Assembly (NCBI RefSeq): GCF_001693485.1 | Contig: NZ_MAXC01000003.1 | Span: forward strand, 1 to 64,000 | Length of the DNA: 64,000 nucleotides | Reading direction: 5' to 3' | From: Bradyrhizobium sp. LMTR 3 | Lineage (GTDB): Bacteria > Pseudomonadota > Alphaproteobacteria > Rhizobiales > Xanthobacteraceae | In this document: positions 43,520 through 51,980 of the stretch, piece after piece | Layout: every line of letters starts with the position of its first letter | How positions within the stretch are numbered: the first letter of the stretch is position 1 | Notes under the pieces: model-generated | Database searches by the model: none | What the model was told of the DNA's origin: nothing | Seen by the model: the letters and a program-made list of their open reading frames with translations, nothing else | Position numbers and translations under genes: made by a program

Positions 43520-44032
43520 CTAGAACATCCCTTCACGGTCCGCGCGCTTCTTCTTTTTCGAGCGCTGCCAGACCACGCCGGGATATCCCTTCAGCGGCAC
43601 CAGCGGCTCGCCGGTATAGGCCCATTCCTGCAACTCCTCGATCGCGATGTGATAGAGCGGCTGGCGGCCGGTGCGGCCGGAGAACAGCGCGCGGGGGATG
43701 TTGACCATGTGCGGCGAGCGCGGGCGCTCATAGACGACAGGCGTGCCGCAATTGGAGCAGAAACTCCGCACGGTCTTGGTGGCCTCGTCTTCGTAGCGCG
43801 TGAGGCTGGTCTTGCCCTTCGTAATACGGAATCGTTTGCGCCAGCTTCCGACATAGGTCGCATAGGCCGCGCCGTGCGCGCGACGGCTCGCCGGCGAATG
43901 ATCGTGCCAGGCCCAGCGCGCCGGCACGTCGATCTCGAAGGCGACCTTGCCGCACAGGCATTGGCCCGCGGCAGGTTTGCCGAGGGATACGGCCTTGGTT
44001 TTCTTTTTCTCTAATTCCTCTTCTGGAAACAT
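43520..44032 (-). CDS. GFA/CENP-V-fold protein with altered zinc site
   Basis: A 170-residue protein of the glutathione-dependent formaldehyde-activating family: GQCLCGKVAFEIDVPARW, AAYATYVGSWRKRFRITKG, SFCSNCGTPVVYE and a C-terminal PLYHIAIEELQEWA. The first pair (CLC) and the FCSNCG pair are present, but the middle C-H-C-x2-C motif that holds the catalytic zinc is replaced by HDHSPA in the segment WHDHSPASRRAHG. Activity is therefore doubtful. The Lys-rich ends (KKKTK, KKKK) are unusual. Confidence 0.8.
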   Translation of the reverse strand: MFPEEELEKKKTKAVSLGKPAAGQCLCGKVAFEIDVPARWAWHDHSPASRRAHGAAYATYVGSWRKRFRITKGKTSLTRYEDEATKTVRSFCSNCGTPVVYERPRSPHMVNIPRALFSGRTGRQPLYHIAIEELQEWAYTGEPLVPLKGYPGVVWQRSKKKKRADREGMF

Positions 44033-44084
44033 TTTGTGCCGCCTTTGCCGTCATTGCGAGGAGCGAAGCGATGACGAAGACGCT

Positions 44085-44186
44085 GTCATTCCGGGATGGT
44101 GCGTTAGCACCAGACCCGGAATCTCGAGATTCTCTGGTGCGCAATTGCGCACCATAGTTCGATGCTTCGCATCGCCCCGGAATGAC
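44085..44186. repeat. Intergenic palindromic repeat, family A copy 3
   Basis: Nearly identical to the copy at 38568-38669 over its full length: GTCATTCCGGGATGGT at the left, the GGTGCGCAATTGCGCACC core, and CCCCGGAATGAC at the right. It lies between the GFA and alkene-reductase genes. The minus-strand ABC and gene order are otherwise undisturbed. Confidence 0.85.
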
Positions 44187-44195
44187 GGCGGGGCT

Positions 44196-45320
44196 TTACG
44201 CCTGCTCCAGCTCGTTGTGCTCCGGATAATCCGTGTAGCCCGTCACATCGCCGCCGTAGAACGTCGCGCGGTTATAGGGCGTCAGTGGGAACCCGCGCTG
44301 CAGCCTGCGCGGCAGGTCCGGATTCGAAATGAAGATGCGGCCGAAAGCGACCGCGTCGGCATGGCCATCCCTGATCGCCGCATCGGCGGTCTCGCCGGTG
44401 AAGCCGCCGGCCGTGATCAGCACGCCCTTCCAGATCGGGCGGAACAGCACCATCGCCGACGGCACGTTCTGGTGGTTGACCTCGGCGCGGCCCGCGCCGG
44501 AGGAGCGCGGCTCGATGAAGTGCAGGTAGGCGAGGCCAAGCGGATTGAGCTGTTCGACGGCATATGTGTAGAGCGGCATCGGGTCCCGCTCGCCGCTGCC
44601 GTTGGCGACACCATAAGGCGACAGCCGCACGCCGACGCGGTCGGCTCCCCAGACCTCGACCACGGCCTTGGTCACCTCCATCAGGAAGCGCACGCGGTTC
44701 GGGATCGAACCGCCATACCGATCGGTGCGCAGGTTGGTGTGCGACTGCAGAAACTGCTCGATCAGGTAGCCGTTGGCACCGTGCACCTCGACGCCGTCGA
44801 AGCCGGCGGCAAGCGCGTTCTTCGCGGCCTCACGATAGGCGTCGATCACGCCCGGAATTTCCGACGTCTCAAGCGCGCGCGGCGTCTCGTAGGGCACCGC
44901 CTTGCCGTCTGCCGTGCCCGTCTTCAGGTCGGCGATCGGTACCGCCGATGGCGCGACGGGCAACACGCCGCCCGGCTGGAAGGAGGAATGCGAGACACGC
45001 CCGACATGCCAGAGCTGCAAGAAGATGATTCCGCCCTTGGCATGAACGGCATCGACCACCTCGCGCCAGCCTTCGATCTGCGCTTCGGTATAGATGCCGG
45101 GAACGCCGGGGCTGCCGAAGCCCGTCGCCATCACGGGCGAGGCTTCGGCGATGAGCAATCCGCCCGGCGTCGCGCGCTGCGCATAATATTCGGCATTCAG
45201 CGGCCGCGGCGCGAGGCTCGGCTTCGCCGCCCGCATCCGCGTCAACGGCGCCAACGCGAGACGATGATTGAGCTGATAGGGGCCGACCTTGAGCGGCGAA
45301 AACAACGATGGATAATTCAT
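44196..45320 (-). CDS. Old-yellow-enzyme alkene reductase
   Basis: A 374-residue FMN barrel: LFSPLKVGPYQLNHRLALAPLTRMRA, EASPVMATGFGSPGVPGIYTEAQ, FLQLWHVGRVSHSSF (His pair neighbour), DGVEVHGANGYLIEQFLQSHTNLRTDRYGGSIPNR and a C-terminal AVAFGRIFISNPDLPRRL. These are NemA/OYE landmarks including the H-x2-N substrate-binding pair. It reduces activated C=C bonds or nitrate esters using NAD(P)H. It lies in a minus-strand pair with an aldehyde dehydrogenase. Confidence 0.93.
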   Translation of the reverse strand: MNYPSLFSPLKVGPYQLNHRLALAPLTRMRAAKPSLAPRPLNAEYYAQRATPGGLLIAEASPVMATGFGSPGVPGIYTEAQIEGWREVVDAVHAKGGIIFLQLWHVGRVSHSSFQPGGVLPVAPSAVPIADLKTGTADGKAVPYETPRALETSEIPGVIDAYREAAKNALAAGFDGVEVHGANGYLIEQFLQSHTNLRTDRYGGSIPNRVRFLMEVTKAVVEVWGADRVGVRLSPYGVANGSGERDPMPLYTYAVEQLNPLGLAYLHFIEPRSSGAGRAEVNHQNVPSAMVLFRPIWKGVLITAGGFTGETADAAIRDGHADAVAFGRIFISNPDLPRRLQRGFPLTPYNRATFYGGDVTGYTDYPEHNELEQA

Positions 45321-45438
45321 GTCTCTTCCAGAACCCCCGTGTTGATATGAATATGTAACCGCTTCAGCTTGTTCGTAAAAGGTTCATGACAACGGCGGCC
45401 GAAGCCGCCGCCATCGCATCCGCCGACCCGAAAATGTC

Positions 45439-46935
45439 TCAGGCCGTCTTGATCCAGACCGCCTTGACGTTGAGATATTCCTCGACGTGCTGCTTGCCGG
45501 ACTCTCGGCCGTAGCCGCTCATCTTGTAGCCGCCGAACGGCACGGCCGGATCCATCGCCTGATAGCAGTTCACCCAGACCGAGCCGGCGCGCAGCGCCTT
45601 CGCGACCTGGTGCGCCTTGCTGACATTGGTGGTCCAGACGCCGCTGCCCAAGCCGAACGTGGTGGCATTGGCGCGCTTGACCAGTTCGTCGGTATCCTTG
45701 AAGGAGATCGCCGAGATCACCGGACCGAAGATTTCCTCCTGCGCGATCCGCATATTGTCCTGCACGTTGGCGAACACGGTCGGCTGCACGAAGAAGCCCT
45801 TCGAGAGCGCGCCTTCGGTCAGGCGGCCGCCGCCGGCCACTGCTTTGGCGCCTTCCTTCTGGCCGATGTCGAGGTAACCAGCGACGCGGTCCATCTGCTG
45901 CTGCGAGACCAACGGGCCGATCTGCGTGCCCGGATCGAGGCCGTTGCCGACCTGCAGCTTCTTGCCGAACTCGGCGACGCGGCCGACGAATTCGTCATAG
46001 ACGTTCTCTTCGACGAACAGCCGCGTACCCGCGCTGCAGATCTGCCCGGAATTGGCGAACACCGCCATTGCGGCGCCCGGCACCGCCGCGTCGAGGTCGG
46101 CATCGGCGAACACGATATCCGGCGACTTGCCACCGAGTTCGAGCGACACACGCTTGAGGTTGCCGGCGGAGGCGCGGATGATCGACTGTCCCGTGACGTG
46201 CGAGCCGGTGAAGGCGACCTTGTCGACATCGGGATGCGACGCCAGCGCCGCCCCGGCGGTCTCGCCATAGCCGGGCACCACGTTGACGACGCCAGGCGGG
46301 ACGCCGGCTTCCATGCAGAGCTCGGCAAGCCGCAGCGAGGTCAGCGGCGCTTCCTCGGCAGGCTTCAACACCACAGTGCAGCCGGTCGCGATCGCGGGAC
46401 CGATCTTCCAGACGGTCGCGGCGAGCGGCCCGTTCCACGGGATGATCGCCCCGACCACCCCGACCGGCTCCTTCAGCGTGTAAGAAAAGATATCGCCGGG
46501 CAACGAGTTCTCGATGGTCTCGCCGTGCAGTGCCGTGGCCTGCCCGGCGTAATAGCGGAGCATGCCGAGCACGCGCAGCTTGTTGCCGCGGGTGCGGCTG
46601 ATCGGTGCGCCCATGTCCATCGTATCGAGCTGCGACAGCTCCTCGAAATTCGTCTCTACGAGATCGGCCAGCTTCAGCAACAGGCCCTGCCGCTCATATG
46701 GCCTGACCTTGCTCCACGGTCCCTCGAAGGCGCGGCGGGCCGCCGCCACGGCGCGGTTGATGTCCTCCGCGTCACCTTCAGCGACGGTCGCGAGCAATTC
46801 GCCGGTTGCCGGATTGTGGGTCTCGAACTGTTTGCCGGAGGCGGCGTCGACCCACTGGCCGTCGATCAGCATCCTCTTGTAGGAACCATCCGCGTAAGGA
46901 TGGCGCGTGATCGGAATCGCCTGCGTGACAGCCAT
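45439..46935 (-). CDS. Aldehyde dehydrogenase family protein
   Basis: A 498-residue NAD(P)-dependent ALDH: IIPWNGPLAATVWKIGPAIATG, the cofactor motif FTGSHVTGQSI, catalytic Glu in LELGGKSPDIVFADAD and nucleophile Cys in FANSGQICSAGTRL, then EEIFGPVISAI and PFGGYKMSGYGRESG. It is a general aldehyde or betaine/phenylacetaldehyde-type enzyme; substrate not assignable. ATG 46935 follows GGGAGGTAAAC; the frame up to 47001 is not conserved. Confidence 0.93.
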   Translation of the reverse strand: MAVTQAIPITRHPYADGSYKRMLIDGQWVDAASGKQFETHNPATGELLATVAEGDAEDINRAVAAARRAFEGPWSKVRPYERQGLLLKLADLVETNFEELSQLDTMDMGAPISRTRGNKLRVLGMLRYYAGQATALHGETIENSLPGDIFSYTLKEPVGVVGAIIPWNGPLAATVWKIGPAIATGCTVVLKPAEEAPLTSLRLAELCMEAGVPPGVVNVVPGYGETAGAALASHPDVDKVAFTGSHVTGQSIIRASAGNLKRVSLELGGKSPDIVFADADLDAAVPGAAMAVFANSGQICSAGTRLFVEENVYDEFVGRVAEFGKKLQVGNGLDPGTQIGPLVSQQQMDRVAGYLDIGQKEGAKAVAGGGRLTEGALSKGFFVQPTVFANVQDNMRIAQEEIFGPVISAISFKDTDELVKRANATTFGLGSGVWTTNVSKAHQVAKALRAGSVWVNCYQAMDPAVPFGGYKMSGYGRESGKQHVEEYLNVKAVWIKTA

Positions 46936-47126
46936 GTTTACCTCCCTTGAAGTCGGTTGGGATTCTATGCCGCTATGTTTGCGGATCCATAGCGGTGACA
47001 TGAAACCGTAATGCGGCCGGATGATTGCGGAAAGCGGCGGATGCGAAGACCTCCCATGCCCGTTCGTTCATGGTAGTCTAAGGTGTCGGCCTGCGAATAC
47101 ATCCCTCATCTATCCGGAGAATGACG

Positions 47127-47978
47127 ATGCCCCATCCCGCGATGTCGCCAAATCATGTTGCCGTGATCACCGGGGGCGCCTCCGGCATCGGGCTCGCCGC
47201 CGCGATGCGTTTCGCCGGCTTCGGCATGAAGGTGTGCATCGCCGACATCGGCGCCGAGCGCCTCGCCGAGGCCGCGGCCAGGCTGGCAGGCGTCGCCAGG
47301 GGCGGTGCGGCCGACATCATGACGGCATCGGTCGACGTCAGCCGCTTCGATGAGGTTGCGGGCCTGGAAGCCGCGGTGCAAAAGCGGTTCGGCGGCACCG
47401 ACATCCTGATGAACAATGCCGGCATTGGCCCCGACAGCAACAGTTTTGGTCCGCTGGAGAACTGGCAGCGCATTCTCGCGGTGAACCTGTGGGGCGTCAT
47501 TCACGGCACGCAAGTTTTCGTACCTCACATGGTCGAACGCGGGCGGCCCGGCATCGTGATCAACACCGGCTCCAAGCAAGGCATCACGACGCCGCCCGGC
47601 AATCCCGCCTACAACGTCTCGAAGGCCGGCATCAAAGCGCAGACGGAGGCGCTGCAGCACGAATTGCGGAACCTGCCGGGCTGCAAGATCAGTGCGCATC
47701 TGATGATCCCCGGTCACGTCTTCACTCCCCTGACAGCGCGCGGCCGCACCGAGAAGCCGCCCGGCGCCTGGACGCCGGAGCAAACGATCGATTTCATGAT
47801 CGAACGCATCGACGCCGGCGACTTCTACATCCTCTGTCCGGACAATGACGTGCCACGGCAACTCGACGAGCGGCGCATGTTGTGGGCGATTGGCGATATC
47901 GTGGAGAACCGCCCCGCACTGTCGCGCTGGCATCCGGATTATGCGGAGGCCTTCGCCAGGTTTGTGAAGGGGGGATGA
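47127..47978 (+). CDS. SDR-family oxidoreductase
   Basis: A 283-residue short-chain dehydrogenase: AVITGGASGIGLAAAMRF, NNAGIGPDSNSFG, VINTGSKQG, Y-x3-K in PAYNVSKAGIKAQ. The C-terminal part is longer than usual (PPGAWTPEQTIDFMIERIDAGDFYILCPDND). The second ATG (47127) is spaced 6 bp from GGAGA and is preferred to 47121. Substrate unknown. It is divergent from the ALDH gene. Confidence 0.9.
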   Translation: MPHPAMSPNHVAVITGGASGIGLAAAMRFAGFGMKVCIADIGAERLAEAAARLAGVARGGAADIMTASVDVSRFDEVAGLEAAVQKRFGGTDILMNNAGIGPDSNSFGPLENWQRILAVNLWGVIHGTQVFVPHMVERGRPGIVINTGSKQGITTPPGNPAYNVSKAGIKAQTEALQHELRNLPGCKISAHLMIPGHVFTPLTARGRTEKPPGAWTPEQTIDFMIERIDAGDFYILCPDNDVPRQLDERRMLWAIGDIVENRPALSRWHPDYAEAFARFVKGG

Positions 47979-47980
47979 GT

Positions 47981-48117
47981 CCCCTCCCCTTGTGGGAGAG
48001 GGTGGATCGAATGAGCGAAGCTCATTCGAGACGGGTGAGGGGTTCTCTCCGCGGATAGAAACCCCTCATCCGGCACGGACTTCGTCCGCGCCACCTTCTC
48101 CCACAAGGGGAGAAGGA
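47981..48117. repeat. Intergenic inverted repeat, family B copy
   Basis: CCCTCCCCTTGTGGGAGAGGGTGG on the left is mirrored by CCACCTTCTCCCACAAGGGGAG on the right, with inner arms GAATGAGCGAAGCTCATTC. A closely related copy is at 54367-54502. Confidence 0.85.
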
Positions 48118-48146
48118 AGAAGCCCACCATCGCGCGCGCGGCATTA

Positions 48147-48186
48147 AAATGGTGGGCACGTCGCTACGCTCCTTTGCCCACCCTAC
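48147..48186. repeat. Intergenic inverted repeat, family C partial copy
   Basis: ATGGTGGGCACGTCGCTACG followed by CCTTTGCCCACCCTAC: the right arm of the family C element with a shortened left arm, just before the small zinc-ribbon gene. Confidence 0.7.
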
Positions 48187-48196
48187 AAACCGAGCG

Positions 48197-48403
48197 CTAC
48201 AGCGTTACCTGCTTGTCGCCGCATTGCTTGCAGGCGTATTTGACGCGGGTCGCGCCCTTCTCGGCCTGAACGCGGTTCGGCGCGCCGCATTTGCCGCAGA
48301 CCGCCTCGATCCTGGTCTGTCCTTGCTTGACGACGAGGGTCTTCCTTTCCATCGTCTCGCGGATCAGGCGCTCGGCCTCCTCACGCATCGCTTGCTTCGA
48401 CAT
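48197..48403 (-). CDS. Small zinc-ribbon protein (68 aa)
   Basis: A charged N-terminal helix (SKQAMREEAERLIRETMERKTLVVKQG) followed by a four-cysteine ribbon CGKCGAPNRVQAEKGATRVKYACKQCG. The two C-x2-C knuckles are about 19 residues apart. Such small proteins may bind nucleic acid. Function unknown, but the pattern is convincing. Confidence 0.8.
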   Translation of the reverse strand: MSKQAMREEAERLIRETMERKTLVVKQGQTRIEAVCGKCGAPNRVQAEKGATRVKYACKQCGDKQVTL

Positions 48404-48497
48404 TGGCCTGCCCCGTCATGAACTCGCTACGGCGGCGGTCTTATCACAGTCACAACGCGTTTCGTAAGCCGGGCGTGAAAAATCGTGGGACTGAAAC

Positions 48498-49712
48498 TCA
48501 CGTCGCCTCCGGCGTCAGCGCCAGCAGGCGCCGGAGCAGGGCCAGCGCGGTTTCGGTGGCCGGATCGGCCGAAATCACGGGAACCGCTAGTGTGATGACG
48601 TCGACCGGATCGTGCGATAGCACGATGAGGTGCGTTGCGCTGTTGGCGGCCAGCAGCGACACCACGCGTTCGACGGCCGGATCGGACGATGTCAGGCCCC
48701 ACGGCGCATCGGGCTGGCGCAGCACCCGCCGGGTCGAGAGAAAATCGCGCAGCAGTTGCGGATCGTAGCCCGAGAGTTCGCTCTCCCGGTAACGCCGGGC
48801 ACTCTCGAAGATCGGATGACGCGCGAGTTCCGCGATCAGCGCGTCGCGCGTTCTGGCTGGCGAGGCTGCGACGGAGTTGAGAACACCGGGCACCTGGGAT
48901 TCGAAGTGGGCGCGCAGCGCGTCGACCATCAGCCCGATGGTGAGAACGCCCGCGATCGCTATCGCGCAAAATCGCATGACCTGCGCCGCATCGGCGTCCG
49001 GTGCGACAAACGCCGCGGCAATGCCGAGAAGCGCCGAACTCGACAGCCGCAATGCCGTCATCATCAGCGCCTGACGCTGCGTCTCTGCGCCGCGTTCCGC
49101 GATCAATATCGCGGTAACGACGAGCAATGCTCCCAATGCCCCGAGCCTGACCGGGATATCCGGAAACAGCACCCGGAAATCGGTGACGATGAAGGGAATG
49201 ACCAGGATGGCGCCAACGGCAAGACGGCTAACGATGCGATTCTCCGATACCATCAGCGTCGCCCGGTCGCGCGTCGCCAGCAACCAGGCGCAGATGGCGA
49301 AGCCACCAAGCTGAAACAACGCGAGCAGGATGGCGGCGGGCATCGCGAGGGTTTCCAACCCGGCAGCGCCGGCAAGACCGAGCGCGATGCCGCCGCTCAG
49401 AAGCGCGATCTTGGCCGGGCGCGGGGCATGACGCCGCAGGATACCTTCGGTGACGATCAAGGCGCCGAGCGGAATCAGCGCGGCCGGAATGGCCGACAGG
49501 TTGTTGAGCCCTGCACTGCCGCTCCACCACGCGGTGCCCCGCACCAGGAACAGCAGCGCGATAATGCCAAGCGCGACCAGAAGACGCCGCGTCAGCGGGC
49601 CCTTCGGATCGCGCCGGTGCAGCGTGATCATGGCGACGCCAAGCCCGATCGCGCCGCAGAGATTGACGATGGAATCGGCGATCATGCCAGATGTCATTTC
49701 ACCTGGTGTCAT
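48498..49712 (-). CDS. Multi-span membrane protein coupled to a GNAT-like gene
   Basis: A 404-residue protein with about eight hydrophobic segments in the first 280 residues and a soluble C-terminal domain of about 125 residues containing ARTRDALIAELARHPIFESARRYRESELSGY and TSSDPAVERVVSLLAANSATHLIVLSHDPVDVI. No known family recognised. The ATG at 49712 overlaps the upstream stop (ATGA), so translation is coupled to the 49709-50764 gene. The pair probably acts together at the inner membrane. Confidence 0.75.
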   Translation of the reverse strand: MTPGEMTSGMIADSIVNLCGAIGLGVAMITLHRRDPKGPLTRRLLVALGIIALLFLVRGTAWWSGSAGLNNLSAIPAALIPLGALIVTEGILRRHAPRPAKIALLSGGIALGLAGAAGLETLAMPAAILLALFQLGGFAICAWLLATRDRATLMVSENRIVSRLAVGAILVIPFIVTDFRVLFPDIPVRLGALGALLVVTAILIAERGAETQRQALMMTALRLSSSALLGIAAAFVAPDADAAQVMRFCAIAIAGVLTIGLMVDALRAHFESQVPGVLNSVAASPARTRDALIAELARHPIFESARRYRESELSGYDPQLLRDFLSTRRVLRQPDAPWGLTSSDPAVERVVSLLAANSATHLIVLSHDPVDVITLAVPVISADPATETALALLRRLLALTPEAT

Positions 49713-50764
49713 CGGCCGTTCCCTCGCCAAGGCCGCAAGCTGCCGAACGGACGCGTGTCGTCGAGCCAGTAAACCACCGGCAGTATCAGCCGCTGCAACG
49801 CCAGCACGGCGGAGGCCGCGAGCAGCGCCGGCAATGAGCCAGCCGGCACATCGCGCTGGATGTAGCGGCGGGCGCCGGCGAGATCGATGCGACCGAGCTG
49901 CAGGACGTCGTCGCCCCTGGCATAATCGAGCTCACGCGCGCACCAGGCGTTATATTGCTCGTCGCGATGTTTGGGTGCGGCTTCGAACGTTTTCTTCAGC
50001 GCGTCCGATCCGCCGGTATAGGCATTGGTGATAACAAAGCGCGCCTCGTCGAAGCCGGCGTCCTCACCCACGCCGAACACGGAGCGATGACGGGACATGA
50101 TGCCGCGTGCCATTTGCAGATGCGCAAAGCTCTGGCGCGAATCCGGGTGCGGCGACGGAAAGACATCCGAAAAGGTCTGGCTGACCATGCCGACCACCGA
50201 CGGCACCTGGGTGACGTTCGATATCCATTTCGGACGCAGTCCGTCACGGGCAAACAGAACGAGCGCCGTCAGGCCATACAGCACCCAGGAGAGCCCTTGC
50301 CCCCGCTCATCGGGATCGACCATGACCAGGCCGAGATGCGTTACTTCCACCGGCTCGCCATCGAGCTCGACCTTCATGACCGACAGCGCGTTGAAGGCAA
50401 TCGGCCGGCCCGTTGCTTCCTCCGAGATCAGCGTGACGATCGCGCGCGACAGCCGTTCGCGCTCGCCGGAGAATATTCCGTAGGTGAGGCTCTCCTTCGG
50501 CAGTGTCTTGGCCGCCACGACGCGCAGTTGCGAGACCAGCTCGTCGAGTTCGACTTCGGAGAGCGACAGGCCGGGGGCTTCGACGATTCGCGTGATCAGC
50601 CCGGTATGGGTGCGCAGGGTGAGATCGATGGTGGGCTGGCGCAGTGCCTTCAGCCAAAATGCGGCGTAACCGCGCAGGCGGCCGGCGGTGGACCCGACCT
50701 GCACCAGAACGCGACGTGTCGCCGAATTGCCGCTCCAGAATGATGCCATGCGATCCGCTTGCAT
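49709..50764 (-). CDS. GNAT-fold acyltransferase-like protein with C-terminal hydrophobic segment
   Basis: A 351-residue protein. The region LTYGIFSGERERLSRAIVTLISEEATGRPIAFNAL and then VEVTHLGLVMVDPDERGQGLSWVLYGL has the R/Q-x2-G-x-G acyl-CoA loop (DERGQG) of GNAT enzymes on the expected strand. The C-terminus holds one hydrophobic stretch (LPALLAASAVLALQRLILPVVYWL), probably membrane-binding. The acceptor could be a lipid or protein at the membrane, but that is inference. ATG 50749 is an alternative start. Confidence 0.7.
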   Translation of the reverse strand: MQADRMASFWSGNSATRRVLVQVGSTAGRLRGYAAFWLKALRQPTIDLTLRTHTGLITRIVEAPGLSLSEVELDELVSQLRVVAAKTLPKESLTYGIFSGERERLSRAIVTLISEEATGRPIAFNALSVMKVELDGEPVEVTHLGLVMVDPDERGQGLSWVLYGLTALVLFARDGLRPKWISNVTQVPSVVGMVSQTFSDVFPSPHPDSRQSFAHLQMARGIMSRHRSVFGVGEDAGFDEARFVITNAYTGGSDALKKTFEAAPKHRDEQYNAWCARELDYARGDDVLQLGRIDLAGARRYIQRDVPAGSLPALLAASAVLALQRLILPVVYWLDDTRPFGSLRPWRGNGR

Positions 50765-51094
50765 TCGGGCCGGACTTGTGCGCCCCGCCCGTTAAGGAGG
50801 CATGATTGCGGCACGTCGCGGTTGGGGCAAGGTAAACGATGCGTTGAAGCCTCGAACGCCCAACATGATATGCAAACGGCGGATACCGAAGCATCCGCCG
50901 CCTGCCTTCGTCAGTACCACGCCACAGGGTACGATGCCTGAATTCCATTTGTTCGACTTCGCCCGCTTGGGATTTCTGCGCTCGCGCCAGTTAATGACCT
51001 ATGAGGTATGCAGTCTTAGGTTGCGGAAGGGTAAACGATGCATTTAGCGGCCGTATTAAATGATTCATGACGGGGAACGGCTGACGTTGCGGGG
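50765..51094. other. Intergenic region with repeats, no gene seen
   Basis: These 330 bp contain the first copy of a 59-bp direct repeat (50874-50932) and a second small repeat: GGTAAACGATGC near 50831 and again near 51031. Several short frames are open, but none has a ribosome-binding site plus plausible composition. Confidence 0.4.
50874..50932. repeat. 59-bp direct repeat with hairpin, copy 1
   Basis: AACGGCGGATACCGAAGCATCCGCC begins a unit that is repeated at 51590-51647 with about 85% identity. The two copies bracket the membrane-protein gene at 51095-51523. GGCGGAT/ATCCGCC makes a 7-bp stem. Confidence 0.7.
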
Positions 51095-51523
51095 TCAGGT
51101 CGTCCGGCTGCGACGGTGCGAGAGCAACGAGCACGCACCTGTATTAAGCGCCCCGATGACTGCGATCGGAATCAGGGTGTGCAGCGGCAGCGTCATGCCT
51201 CCCAGTTGGGCTCCCAAGAAAAGGACGAGGCCGACGGCAACGGCCGCCCCGACGATCGCGGTCAAAGGCGCCCTCGAGGAAACAGGCACAACCCAAGCCA
51301 GAACTCCGTCAACGGGGCCGGTGATCGCACATACAACCAGACTGAACAAAAACGCTATCGGGACGCCGTAAAGGTCGGCGGCGTATCCACGGATCGCAAT
51401 GGCCACAACTGAAAAGGCTATGAGCGTTCCGAGGACGGGACCCAGCAACACGAACACGAGCGCTCTTCGCAGCGAAGTCGGATGCCCGCGGCCGTCATCA
51501 TTTTCAGGAGGAGGCACGGACAT
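51095..51523 (-). CDS. Four-span membrane protein of unknown function
   Basis: A 142-residue hydrophobic protein with four predicted membrane helices: ALVFVLLGPVLGTLIAFSVVAI, GVPIAFLFSLVVCAITGPVDGVLAWVV, LTAIVGAAVAVGLVLFLGAQLGG, and LPLHTLIPIAVIGALNTGACSLL. The N-terminus is polar (PPPENDDGRGHP). No family recognised. The GTG two codons after ATG 51523 is better spaced from AAAGGGA. It lies downstream of pspA-yiaAB on the same strand but is separated by a repeat and 137 bp. Confidence 0.6.
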   Translation of the reverse strand: MSVPPPENDDGRGHPTSLRRALVFVLLGPVLGTLIAFSVVAIAIRGYAADLYGVPIAFLFSLVVCAITGPVDGVLAWVVPVSSRAPLTAIVGAAVAVGLVLFLGAQLGGMTLPLHTLIPIAVIGALNTGACSLLSHRRSRTT

Positions 51524-51589
51524 TCCCTTTCAGTTTGCTTTGCCTGGTAGCGAGTTGCTGCTTCTGGTGAGGGCGAAGGCGGACAAGCG

Positions 51590-51647
51590 AACGGCGGATG
51601 CCGAAACATCCGCCGCCCGCCCTCGCCAGCACCGCGCCACAGGCTAC
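51590..51647. repeat. 59-bp direct repeat with hairpin, copy 2
   Basis: AACGGCGGATGCCGAAACATCCGCC and the following 33 bp match copy 1 at 50874-50932. Here the hairpin lies 14 bp after the YiaAB-protein stop and may end that transcript. Confidence 0.7.
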
Positions 51648-51660
51648 GCGGCCTTGGGAA

Positions 51661-51936
51661 CTAGGCAGCCTTGGAAACTTCCATCAGCAGCCGTTCGGCC
51701 TTGGCGTCCTCGATGCGGTTCACCAGCTTGCCGCTCTCGTGCATGTCGCGCACGGTTTTGGTCAGGGTGACGCAGGACTGCACGAGCATCACGATACCCA
51801 TCGCGAGATAGCCCTTGATCCAGAGATCGAGCGGCAGGAAGAACACGCCGACAGCGACCATGAAGGCCGAGGCGGCAAACGAAACGTAGGTGAAGGTAAC
51901 CCAGGCACCGCTGTGGGGTTGGACGTTCTGGTTCAT
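51661..51936 (-). CDS. YiaA/YiaB-family inner membrane protein
   Basis: A 91-residue protein with two membrane helices (WVTFTYVSFAASAFMVAVGVFFL and LWIKGYLAMGIVMLVQSCVTLTKTVRD), matching the YiaAB two-helix domain, followed by a cytoplasmic amphipathic tail (MHESGKLVNRIEDAKAERLLMEVSKAA). It lies 44 bp downstream of pspA and is probably co-transcribed under the TetR regulator, consistent with an envelope-stress role. Confidence 0.88.
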   Translation of the reverse strand: MNQNVQPHSGAWVTFTYVSFAASAFMVAVGVFFLPLDLWIKGYLAMGIVMLVQSCVTLTKTVRDMHESGKLVNRIEDAKAERLLMEVSKAA

Positions 51937-51980
51937 GATAATCTCCTGTTGATATGGGTTTTAATCGATCGGGTTCAGTT

